29,273 nucleotides of DNA. Origin: Lenisia limosa (Eukaryota; Breviatea). Position 1 is the first letter of the stretch. Each line of letters starts with the position of its first letter. Below are positions 1-12,400 of the stretch, in pieces. The translations under genes were made by a program, and so were the position numbers. The stretch is from the NCBI GenBank assembly GCA_001655205.1, contig LPNZ01009984.1, forward strand, positions 1 through 29,273, written 5' to 3'. A model generated the notes under the pieces. It ran no database searches and was not told the origin of the DNA. It saw only the letters and a list, made by a program, of their open reading frames with translations.

Positions 1-47
1 AAATAAGATTCCTTGTTGTTAATACAGTGAAATAAGATACCTTGTTG
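1..47. repeat. Imperfect 18-bp direct repeat at the window edge
   Basis: AAATAAGATTCCTTGTTG (1-18) is repeated as AAATAAGATACCTTGTTG (30-47), 17 of 18 bases identical, with an 11-base spacer. The stretch lies in presumed intron upstream of exon 1; the array may continue to the left of the window. Confidence 0.8.
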
Positions 48-56
48 ACACAATAG

Positions 57-412
57 ATTCATCACCCCACGCGCAACATCCGCGGCAGACGTTCTATGAA
101 CGACCGTCACACCAAGACCATTCGCCACCCCTACGGCCACACCAGGGAAATGTACAGCAGACTTCATCGCAACGCTCTGACTGCCCCCGAACTCGTGGGA
201 GGGGGAAGAAAAAAAACAAAAAACAATGATAACCTGTCAATTATTGCAGTTGTGATGATACTCAAATTGAACCCTTTCACTCACCTCCTTCACCGCCACA
301 AAGCATACATATTACACTTCTCCAGCCTGACGTTGAGGGTGTCCTTGCCTATGATGTCCCTGAGTCCACTCACCCCATGGTGTCCGCTATTGGAAGCTCC
401 TACAGCGCACAG
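57..412 (+). CDS. Exons 1-2 (57-194, 326-412), N-terminal visible part
   Basis: Exon 2 is well supported: its acceptor follows TTCTCCAG, it reads PDVEGVLAYDVPESTHPMVS, and it ends at a CAG|GTATGG donor. Exon 1 is weaker. The frame containing MNDRHTKTIRHP joins exon 2 in phase 0 through the donor CTC|GTGGGA at 195. Its left border is placed after the AG at 55-56, where the frame meets an upstream TAG, but an acceptor after the AG at 87-88 is possible. The Met at 96 could be read as a start, yet no hydrophobic signal follows it, so I treat it as internal. The function of this part is not recognisable. Confidence 0.45.
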
Positions 413-3400
413 GTATGGGATACTTTCTTTGTTATTATCCAACAAAGACTGAATTCTCGATAAATCCTTGATAAATATCGATATTTTTCACGCCATTTGG
501 AACCGAAAGTGAAGCTCTAGTAGTAGTAATTATTAATATTGTGTAATTTATACTAATGTGGTTAAGTCGATTCCTTAAATAAAGGGGGGCGATATTTGTA
601 CCCAGTCAACTGTAACCCCGCAGGCTATCTGTGTGTGGACCACCATTGACAGCCGTAAAGTCTTGCCCCGTGCCATTGCTTCCTACTACTCCATTCTGTT
701 GCCAGGATTCGAGTGGTCTGACCCCGTCACTATCTTGGAGACTGATGACGTCATCTCCAATCCCATCACTGGTATGGATGGTGTTTATGATATAGTAGTA
801 TGTTTGTATTGCTTTGAGGGGTGCTTTAATTAGTGCGATATTTTCTGGCCTATTCTTGACTCCCTCCCAGGTAAAATCCCCGAGTCCTACGTTGGTAGTG
901 CTATCCTAGGCTTCATGAGATTCCCCCACGAGGATCTCACCCTCAGGAACATGCCCGACCGGTGGGGGGTGGGGGGTCTTCTTTTTCCTTGAAATGAAAA
1001 CCAGATTTTCTTTGGCAACTCTGAACCCATTTTACTCCTTACATGTACATAACGATATCCAGCATGCACACCGCCAACTTCTGGTACCGCACCATTGATG
1101 GTGACACGGGTGAACTCGGCGAACCCACCCAGCTTACGAGCAACAGATACCTGGTGTACAAGCACACCTTCTCAAATGCCGGTGACAGAGTGAGGGTGGC
1201 TTCTGTTTGTGATTGGGTGAAGATTATCAAACTGTGTTATCACTTATTTTTACTGACTCTTCCAGCTCGACCTTGTGTACCTGGTGGACTACGACAAATC
1301 AATTGTCACCTTCCAGCAACGAGCACTCGTCCACCGCTACTGGGTGAGCCTTCCCGTGGTCACTCCATTTGCTTCTTTATTTTGTTCCGTATTCTGTCTG
1401 ACCCCATTCCAGATCCATGACAACAGCACCTGGTCCGAAGAACACTATCTCTACAAGGGCCGCTTCACTAACGACGATATTTCCGTGAGTTGACATGAAC
1501 TTTCAGTTTGTCCATTATACAGCGTGACTATTATTATAACATTTTCTGCTAAGTGTTGAGCTATTTAGTCTTATGGCAGGGTTGTTCCTTTAATTTACAT
1601 TTTCCCTCTCAGGTTACCACGCATAATGGCTACACTGTCATCACATACATTACCAACGATAATGCTGACACCGGCAACGTCGCAATGGTCATCATGGTCA
1701 ATATCCACACCAAGGAGGTGAGGGAAGGGGGGGGGGGGGNNNNNNNNNNNNNNNNNNNNNNNNNNNNNNNNNNNNNNNNNNNNNNNNNNNNNNNNNNNNN
1801 NNNNNNNNNNNNNNNNNNNNNNNNNNNNNNNNNNNNNNNNNNNNNNNNNNNNNNNNNNNNNGATGGTCGTCCATGGCCCTCTGCCTCCGCACCCCAGGTT
1901 TGTTATCTCGCATTTTATGAATTGTGGCGTTATGAAACAGTGCAGTTTTTGTTGGTTCCATTGTTGGTTCCATCACCCCTTCCTCCACAGTTCGAATACG
2001 AGATCGTACTGGACGGTGTGGCGCAGCGTACCCCTTCAGTTGCCCATAACGATAACGGCAAATTCATCATTGGATGGGTCGATCATGCTGAGCAGTACAG
2101 GTTTGCTTGAAGCTTTTCTTTGTTTGCACCATTTTTTTTTTTTTTTTTCTAGAGAGTGGTTTCTTGGTNNNNNNNNNNCTGCCCCTAGATGGAGGTGGTT
2201 CAGTCCCTCTGAGCCCGATAACGCCTATGTTAATCTCTTGGACATGGATGGCAAACCTGCTAACACGAGAATAACTCGTCTTGACGACTCTATTGTGCTT
2301 GTAGTCCAGGTATGACTGGGGGCTATTGTTTGGTTGTAATACATATCATATGTTTTTTCCCCCCCGTCATTATTTGGTTTCTTCCATCCAGTAACCACTT
2401 AGGCTATGGTTCTCAACTACGTCAACGAAGACCCTGAGAAGGAATACCGCAAGAACAGCAACATGCCTGATACAAAGGCTATCTATGGTAAGTAAGAATG
2501 CTGATTTGCAAAGTGTTGGCTCTTTGTTTTCCTCCTCTTTTCTATTCATAATAATATTATTGTCAGGTGAGGTACTTGAACAGATGGAGCACTACGACCA
2601 AGTAGCTACCTACGTTCTTGTTGACGGTGACATTGAGTTCCAAGTGGGAAGGGGGTCCCTTGATATGATAAAACAGAATAGCCTCTTCCTTCTCGAATCT
2701 CTTAATTGTGTTTACCTTACTCTATTCAGGTACCCCGCCTCTACTCTCGTCCCGGCATGTCCCAGGGCAACGCTGACTCCATTGAAGAGACCAGTCTTGG
2801 TTTGAGGATACATGCCGGTGCACTTTATCACTGTTTTTGAACGCCACTTACCTTTATTTGGCTGTTGCACAGTAACATCATGCAAAAAAAGAGAGCATCT
2901 CAAGCACCTTTTTTCTCACATCCACAGAAATCACATACAACCCAGCTGGTGGAGGACTTCTCTTCACCTCTGTCCAAACACAGGTGAGCTATGGATTAGT
3001 TATAGCTTGGCGTCCAACCATCTCTCGTTATATTCCAATATCTCTTTTAAGCGTGATGGTGTGGAAGGCTTCGGCGGCCAGATACAACCTTATTTGTTTA
3101 TTTCTCAAACCGTTATCACTACAATAAATACCTCCACCGTGACCTTCCCAGGTCAACTACGCCACCAGTGTCCGTGCGGACTCTACCATCAACTACGCCC
3201 AATCTTGCCTGGTTGCTGATCTGGCTGTCTCTATCCCCGAGTACGATGAAGTGACTGGCATCGTCAACGTCACTGTAGGGGGGGGGTCTGTTTTTTGTTG
3301 CTTGGTTTTTTTTTAAAAAAAAAATCCCCCGCATGGGATTCTTTAGTGTGGCTAGAAGTTGAGCTAACAACCCCCTCAGGTCACCAACATTGGCAGCTAC

Positions 3401-6400
3401 CAGACCTTCTCATCCGGTGATGTTAAAGTCTTCTACGGCAACTTCCTTGGCGCTGTAAACCACATTCTTGGCAGTTGCCATGTACCGGTTCTTCTCGCTG
3501 GAGAGAGCATTACCTGCATCGTATGAAGGGAACCAACAATTCTTGAGTGCTTTCTTTTTATTGGAACTTTTAAAGATTATTCCAATCTTGCATTACCCCT
3601 CCGCAGACTGACTACATGGAACCCACCGACCTCGAAAGCTACGGTTACCTTTGGGCCTATGCTGATATGGACGATATTGTCGCAGAGTGTGAGGAAACTA
3701 TCAACAACATGGCCTTCGCTATCCCAGCTGATTTCGTGATCAAGAACTCCTCTCTTTCTTCAGGTTGGCTGTGAATATATTCGCATTTGTGTCTTTCATT
3801 GTTGATTTTATTAACTTAATTCGCACTCAACTAAATACTAAAATACAATACCAAACAAGGCTGACTTACTCCAGGTGACGATGATGGCGATCCGGAGTTT
3901 GCCATTGGAGCCATTGTGGAAGTTGTCGGTCCTTTCCGCCAACATCCTATGGATACTTCGCTGGAGATTGTTGCTGTTGTCTATACCCGCGGTGGCAAAC
4001 GTCACATTGTTGAGCGCATGCCTATCAATCTGAGTGACGGTGAAGTCGAAGTGTCTCTGATGATTGACCCCAAGGACCTCATCTTCCCCCACGTGATGCT
4101 TGCAGTCATCGGTAACCACATTAGCCTTGATGAAGCGCTTCTTGAAAACGGACCGAACCTTATGGTGTCCATTCCGTTGCTTCCTGATATCAAGATTATC
4201 GAAGGTACAGTTGATAACAGTTACTGGCTTGATAGCGCTACCGTCATCTACGTTGATGTCCAAAACACGGGTGTAACGGCTGCCGTGTTCTCCGGTGAAG
4301 TATTTGCTACTGAGAACCCCCACTCCTTCGACATGGGACAGCAGATTGAATCGGACTTCATCTATATTCCTGGTCTCAGTACGCGTACCTTCTCCCTTCG
4401 CATCGAAGTGGTTAACAGTGACCCCACGTTCCCATTGACGTTTGTCTTCAACAGAGAGGAGGTCGTGAAGGAAGGCGGCTACGACGACAACACTCTGTCA
4501 TTCCTGGCTGAGCGCTACCCTACCGCCCTTCCTGAAGTTGACTTCTCCACAATCGCTTATGTTGAGCCCTCGACTGCTGCGGGGGCCAACTTCGACTCGC
4601 AGGTCACGTTCGACGTTACCAACAACGGCGAGGTTGATATTCTTGCTGGCAGATGGGAGGCTCGCCTCTATTCCGGCCAACCCGGCTCATCATCTACCTT
4701 GCTCCTTGCTCGTCAAGATCTTCCTGAGATCCTTCAGGATGAGACCGAAACAATTCGCCTAGACATTATTCAAGGCGAAGTTCTCGACTATTGTCGCCGT
4801 CTTCCTATTTACCTTGCTATGGTTCCCCTGGAATTTGATAACGAACCGCTCGAGGACGTTGCTGAGTTCATTCTGATGCAGCTCAAACTCCAGGAAGCCA
4901 AGACCGGTATGATCACCGTCATGCCTGAGGCTGATTTACTTGGTTCTGAGAAGTGTGGTGATTCTGGTAGGCAGGATTTGTGTTAAGTCTGAATACTTGG
5001 TAGCTTTATTTTTATACAGATAATTGACCTATTTTCCTTGGGGAAATATGAAATCGGTTAAGGCTTATCACAATGTATTCCATTTCTTCACCCATCACCT
5101 TTTAGAAATCAACTTGCCACCAACTATGGAACCCCGTGTCCGTTACCTTGTCGATGAGGATGGCGAGGTTGTCATTACACCCGAGGTTGAGGACGTCGAT
5201 TCTCCTAAGGTACGCTTTCAACTTTCATCCACCATCTTTCTGACTATAAGTTACTAATTCCTTTAGGAGGCGATTACCTGTCACGTAGTTTCTATCACTG
5301 CCGCTGCCATTGGCCAGGTTTGTATATTCGGATCCTGAATTGGGAATGTAACAATGGAAACAAGAATGAGATTAGACTCTTACCTTTGGAAGGACTTGAT
5401 CTTACGATTCAGGTCTTCGATGCCCCTGTCAATGGAACAGAAACTGCCATTATGGCTGTGGACCTTCCCTTTGCCCTCACTGAGTGCCGTGTCATCTATC
5501 GCCCTGACCACGTTGGTGCTGGAGATACTAAGTTTCTAATAAATATTGTAAAGGCTAATGATATTGCTTTGAGTGCCATAAACCTCTTTTTCTTCTTATT
5601 TAAATTCATAACTTGTCAGGACATGCACCACAGACGTATTGACGTCTACCAAGATCGTGACATAATCGAGTTCGTAGCCGACGACAGGTTGGTCTTAGAA
5701 TGACAAGATATTTATATTTCCACTCACGTTAGCTCAATTACTCACCACCCTCCAGCGTGAGCTCTTCAGTTGAGTCTGGTTTAGCCGAGGTTATCATCTC
5801 TGCTGAGTACGATGACATCTACCTGAACTGCAATGACACCGTTTTCGAAGGTTAGATCGCTTACGTTGTTGTCGTGATGTGCTTGAATTTCTTTAACATG
5901 CACCAGTTACCGAAGATATTGATGAGCGTTTGGACTGTGTTTTCGTTGACCCTGACGGCATGGATGAGGAGGCTACCGACTACTCCTACACACTCACTGT
6001 CAAGTCAAGACATGGTACCGTCTGGGACTTCTCTGGTAAGAGGAGTGGATCAAATTTTAAGAAATCAATGAAGGATTCACTTTTAGGGCTTGGTGATAAG
6101 GGTTTTATTTTTGTAGCCCTTCCTGGTGTTGTCGGTGTTGCTCTTCCTCGTATTCCTTTCACATTCCCTAAATGGGAGGGAAATCATGATACTAACAACA
6201 ACGCTGCCAATTTCTACAACAACGGATGGACTGTGGGGGGGGGGGGTTNNNNNNNNNNNNNNNNNNNNNNNNNNNNNNNNNNNNNNNNNNNNNNNNNNNN
6301 NNNNNNNNNNNNNNNNNNNNNNNNNNNNNNNNNNNNNNNNNNNNNNNNCATTATCAACAAAAGCTACAGTGATAAACATTATCAACAAAGAGGTTTAGAG

Positions 6401-9400
6401 CATCTCATTTACACCCTTTTTCTGACCATCAAGATGCTCTCCTACCTCAAATTCGAGCAATTCCTTGAGTACGTTACATACCGCCCTGACCCCAACTACA
6501 ACAATGAATATGCTAAGGAACAGCTTGACGTCTGCATTACTCGCACCAACGGCAAGGTCAAATCTAAGCAATGCTCCTCATCGTGGGGGGGGGGGGTTCT
6601 CGATAAAACCTCGATAAANNNNNNNNNNNNNNNNNNNNNNNNNNNNNNNNNNNNNNNNNNNNNNNNNNNNNNNNNNNNNNNNNNNNNNNNNNNNNNNNNN
6701 NNNNNNNNNNNNNNNNNNNNNNNNNNNNNNNNNNNNNNNNNNNNNNNNNNNNNNNNNNNNNNNNNNNNNNNNNNNNNNNNNNNNNNNNNNNNNNNNNNNN
6801 NAATGATAAGCCCGTTATCAGCGCCTCGCTTCCTTATAGATACACCCCTGAAGATAAGTGGATCATCTTGGACGATCTGAAGGTTTGCTTCCTTGTATCA
6901 ATTGTATATTTTCTTTCACAACAATACCACCATGTTCTGACACCCTCCCAGGTCATTGACCTAGATATTGCTGAGCAAAATACGGACATGCGTTTCGAAG
7001 TCACCGCCAAGCATGGTATTTTCGACCTCAACGACGCTTCCCTCGGCTGCGGTGTAGAAATCACCGACTGGGGTATGTACGACAACCGTACCGACTTCCC
7101 TGGCCATCACATCTTTGAATATGACTGGTCACACACCGCCTACCATGCTAAGAGTTACAAGAGTATCGGGCTACATACCTTCGGATTCGTTGGATCCTAC
7201 GAAGGCTGCCAGTGTGCCATTGCTAACCTTCGTTACATGTCAGATATTCACTACACTTCCTTCTATGACGGCCCCGATCAAATTGTGCTGACTGCCTTTG
7301 ATTTCGGCGGCTCAGGCATTGGCGGTGAGCAGAGTGGAACGCTCACTCTTGAAATCGAGGTTACCCCTGTTAACGACAACTTAACGCTCTGGGTCCCTCC
7401 TGTGTGGCACACCATCGAAGACACCTACCGTCGTATTCCTCTAATTGATCTTGAGGACCCCGATTGTGACGAGACCTACTTCCTTGGGGACTACTACACC
7501 GCTACCTTCGCCACGAACATTGGCTTCTTAACTCTTCCCGCTGAGTGGGCCAATAAGACTGAGAGTATTTCCGGTTCCCGCGAACCTACTCTTGTATTTA
7601 CTGCTGACTTCTTCACCATGGTCAACGCATTGAGAAACGTAAGTGCTCTGTTCAAAGTGAACCTTCTTTTTATTACCCCCCCCCCTCTTTTTTTTTACTA
7701 ATTTCCCAGGTCCGCTACCAGCCCTACGAAGACTACGCGAGTAATACCCACGAAGAACAGGTCCAGATCCAAGTCAACGTTACCGATAACGGAGGACACG
7801 GCCACGGCTTCCCCTTCTGGGCGTCCAAGAACATCACTGTCATTGTCCACGAGGCCAACGACGCTGCCGAGATATACGGCCCCGTCAACGTCACCGCTCC
7901 TCTCAATGACGTAGCTTATTTCGATATGGACATGTACGATATTGATCTTAATGAAACTACCATTTATTCCATGACTGCTACTGCACTTCATGGTCACATT
8001 CTGCCTTCTCTCGCCACCCCTGAGGGCGTAGTGAAACGTCTTGGTCATGCCATCCGCATGTCCGGAACTTTCAACGAAACTCGTGACATCTTCATGAAGG
8101 GTATGCGATACCAGGCCGACCCAGGATACTGCAACCAAGGTGAACTCACACAACCTGAGGAGATCATCACTGTTACTGTGAATGATGGACGAACTGATCG
8201 ATTCAATGGCCCTCTTGCCGGACGCTATCAATTCCCTGTTTCAGTTCCTTGTAATTACAAGAACCCGCGTGTCCTTGTTCGTGACTTCCACATCTCTGAG
8301 GGCGGTACTTCCGTCGTTCGTGTTGCCGCATTTGACCCTCTCTTTGCCTACCTCACCGTTAAATTTGAATCAACTAACGGTACCTTCGTTCCTGCTGAAG
8401 GCTTCGACAGCGCGAGCATGGTCATTACCGGCGGCCCTGCGAATATGGTTGAGCTCCGTGTCAGAACACTCTCAATGAAAACTCCGCAACCCCTGGTAGT
8501 CTTTACACCTGATGCCGGAACCAATCATCTTGATGACACGTCTAGTATCCTCGTCACCGTCTCCAATGATGCGAATCTGACAGTCTCCCGCGAGGTCGCT
8601 CTCACCATTGCTGAGGTTGATGATGCTATGCTTCTGACCCCGACTGAGACTGCCTCTTTCCCTGAAGATGAATACCTCCCCGTTCTCTCCCTGTTCGACC
8701 TGTCCAACTACGATGACAAGCCGAATCAGGTCATGAATGAGCGTCTGTTTATCGAAATGTTCCTTTCCGAAGGTTTTTTCAAGATCACTTCCCCTCTGCC
8801 CTACGTCACCTTTGACCCAATTTCGTCTCTGATTAGAGTCGAAGGAACAATGGCTGAAATCCAGGCAGCTTTCACCGAGCTCTCTGTCAAGCAAATTATG
8901 GGTTACCACGGAGAATTCACCATTTCAGCCCGTGCCGGACGCATGGATTATGAAGCAGAGAAAACGGTTGCCCGCACCGTGGTTATCGACTCCATTGTTG
9001 GCGTGAACGCCTACGTCAACTTCGCTCGTGAGCTCCCGACAGTTCCTCGCGGTGGATACATTGGGCTCCCTACAATGTCGGTGGTCAACCCCGATCTTGT
9101 CACCCCTGATTCGATCATTGATCTCAACATTGCACCCAAGTACAGTAGCGTCAAACTCAGCACCGGTCTAATTGTCGCCGAGGCTCTTCAAGTCTCCACT
9201 TCTCAGGACACTGCCATTCACTTTGGTGGTCCCCACGCCTTGACTGCGGTGGGAACAGACATGACGCTCTACGTCTCCAAGCCTGGAGAACTCCATGACT
9301 CCATCACCCTTATCGAGGTCAAGAAGTCCGTCATCGAATCAATTGAAATTGGAGTTTGTTCACGCGCGTGGCTTCGCGTTCGCGCTACAACCATCCTCGA

Positions 9401-12400
9401 TAATACCCCGGCTGTCCCAGCCATTAACCTCCATCTTCTCAATGGAGGACAGCAGTGGAACGAGACGTATGCCTCTAAACTGTGCCCCAACCTTGGATGC
9501 ACCAAGTCCTGGGAGCTTGACCCTAGTAAAGACGCTACCCTCTTTAACTCCGAAGTTCCCATTGCCACCAGCGAGCCTCTTGCTGCCAATGAGCCTTATC
9601 CTTGGATTGAGTTCGACATTACCAATGCCCTCCAGGACCTTCCCGACACCCCCTACTTGTCGGCCACATTTGCCCTCCTTGCAGCTAACAACACCGATAG
9701 CCCCATCCAGCTCGAGCATCACAACACCCTGTCGCCTCCCTACGTCCATCTTGTCTGTCCTGGCCCGGATAGCTCCTCGACTCGTCTCACCGGCTCCGCT
9801 GCCGGTGTGCGCTCTGTCCTCGACTCTGTTGAGCTTCACATGAACGACTTGCCGTACTACAACGGCATGGAGGAGGAGGAAGTCATCGTCAACATCGTCA
9901 ACGCTGAGCTCTCACCAAGCCAGATGTTCATCCTGCCTGTTGCTCTTCCTGCTGACACTGATGCTCTGATTGACGGTCCCGAATCGGTGGTTTCTGGAAC
10001 CGAAGTCACCCTCACTGTTTCAGGCTCTAACATTCCCGCCGGTATGATTATTATGGTGAACTACCCTGACGGCTCGCAACACAACCACACCACCACCCCA
10101 GTCGCCATGACGCCTGAGCTGGTTGGAATGTACATTGTCCAAGGCTTCGACGGTGACCTTGCCGTGCCCCTCGCTTTCTCGTTCAGAGCCACTGTCGGCC
10201 CTCTCGACCCCTCGAGGTTCACCTTGAGGTCCATGCAGACTAACGCCCTCGACAGTTCAGTCACGATCTACGCTGAGACCTTCCAAGATACCTTCGGAAA
10301 CCGCAGAACACCCCCGGTCATCGATGACGTCATCATTCAGAGTTCTCTCGGTGAAGCCCTTTACTTTAAGCGTGGCAAGACGCGCAGCTACAAGATTCAG
10401 GCCAATGAGGAAGCGTTTGACTATCTCGAATGGTCAACCACCGTCAGAGAACTCGGCACGCACACTGTCAACGTCACTATTGGCGGCGTGTCCGTGTTCA
10501 CCTCCTTCGAGGTTGTTCCCCTTCCGGCCGAGGCTTCAACATGCCAAGCTGTGATTTCTTGTGGTGGCGACGGGCAAGACGCTTGTGTTGCTGGAGACTT
10601 CATGAGCATGGAGTTGATTATGACCGATAAGTATGGTAACGCCCTTCCTGTTCAGCCCAACACCATGCTGAGAACACAGGTTGACGCTCGTCTCGCTCGC
10701 GGCAAGGTTCCATTCAGAATCACGTCCATTGACGGCAACCAAACGTCCAGCATTGACATCCTCATGGCCTCAAGCGCCTATCACAACATCGACCTTATCC
10801 CATCACTGTTCAGTGTCCCCCTCCAAAGATGGATCGACATCAACTCCTGTACCTTCAGAGAGGTCCAAGTTACTGGCCTCGCCTGTTATGAAGACACGAC
10901 ATTTTTCCAGAGGATGTCGGATCTTAAGATCCAGGCGACTTTGGATTACGCTGATGTCCAAGTCTGTGGAACTGACTACTACGGTAACATGTGCCAGTTT
11001 GCTGGAGACATGACGGGCAGTCAGATTGAGCCTCTTAGCCAGCCTGACTCCCTGACTCTTCTAGGTGCTCCCCCCGTCACAGTCGCCTCAACCCAGACTG
11101 CATACGCCCCCTCGAAGAACCGCTGTCAACTCATCAGCGCTATGTCCAATGTTCCGGGCACTTTCGACTGGAAAATTGTTGTGGACGGCTCACAATGGGA
11201 CCATGCAATCACCACCACCGTGTTCACCAGTGCCCCTGCCGGACCTCTCACGACGGTCTCAGGACCGCCGCTTGACGAGCCTCAATGGGAAGATGCTCTT
11301 TCTTGGCTCTTCGTGGAGGCTGTCGACATCAACGGATATCCCCACATGGAAGGTGGCGCGGAGATGGTCATTCATTCCTGGGACACCTGTGCCGATGTCA
11401 TTGACAACAATGACGGTACGTACATTGTCTTCCCCCTTATGGCCAATACTGAATTGAATCGCACGTCCGACTCTGTTTTGCTGTCGTCAGCCAGGGGAAC
11501 AAAGACCGAAATCACGTCCTTCACCCTCCAGCACAAGTTCAAGCCCTTCTATGGTCTCAATGAAGAAGATATCTTCCAATGTGACATCTACGTCCCTAAG
11601 GACGGCTACAACGGCATTGCGCACCGCTACTACTCCGCCCCCGTTGGCGAAGAGCTGATCTACGTCTTCATTCCATCTGATCCTATGGACTATCCTCAGA
11701 CTGACTGGGTTGGCCCCTCATCTTCAATGCGCATTTCCCTTGAAATGGAAGACACTGGCGAGTTCACAGTTGGTACCACGAAGGACCATGTGAAGGGGTA
11801 CTGCGGATGCGGCGTACCTGAGGTTGATACTGACGGTGACGGCGTCCCCGATTGTGCCGATGATTGCCCTTACGATTCTCTCAAGATTGAGGCCGGCAGC
11901 AGAGGCTGTGGCTTCTTCGATCTGGACTCTAAGGGCTCAGGCATCTACGACTGTAACGATTACGGTACTGGCGAGTGCCAGACAGGCCCTCTTGTGTTGC
12001 CTGACTATAACAGTGACATCTGCCGTATTTTCGCTGAGTACATCGTAGTCCCCACCAAGCTCGGAACCGGAATTGTCAAACTCCACGACACCGCTGACAA
12101 CATGATGGAGCTCGACTCTAACTCCTTCAAGATTGAGCTCTACGAAGGACTTCCTTCACCCGGTGGAATCAAATACCCCTACGACTCTCTTCCCGCCTTC
12201 GAGCTCTTCAACGAGGTCTCAGGCTACATTGAGATGAGAGATCTCTTCGGAAACCCTTACAACGTTGACTTCCTCCCCGCTGGCACTGACCCTCTGAGTG
12301 TGTACGCTGAGTTCACAAGTGGCGATATCGTGCATGGTAGTATCTACCCTATCCCGGACACCTTCTACTACAAATGGAGCTTCTACGGTCTTCGTTCAGG

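Noticed and set aside
96-194. Start codon of the gene at 96
   Set aside because: No signal peptide follows, and the frame extends left to an AG; a giant surface protein should begin with a hydrophobic leader.
3052-3078. Possible microexon in the intron between exons 15 and 16
   Set aside because: It reads RDGVEGFGGQ after an AAG acceptor, but no GT donor follows in a suitable place.
8472-8909. Minus-strand open frames over exon 30
   Set aside because: They overlap a well-formed plus-strand coding exon and show no recognisable domain.
11395-11420. EF-hand from the DNNDG text in exon 30
   Set aside because: The surrounding text lacks the helix-loop-helix pattern and fits a filamin-like 'NDGTYIV' strand better.
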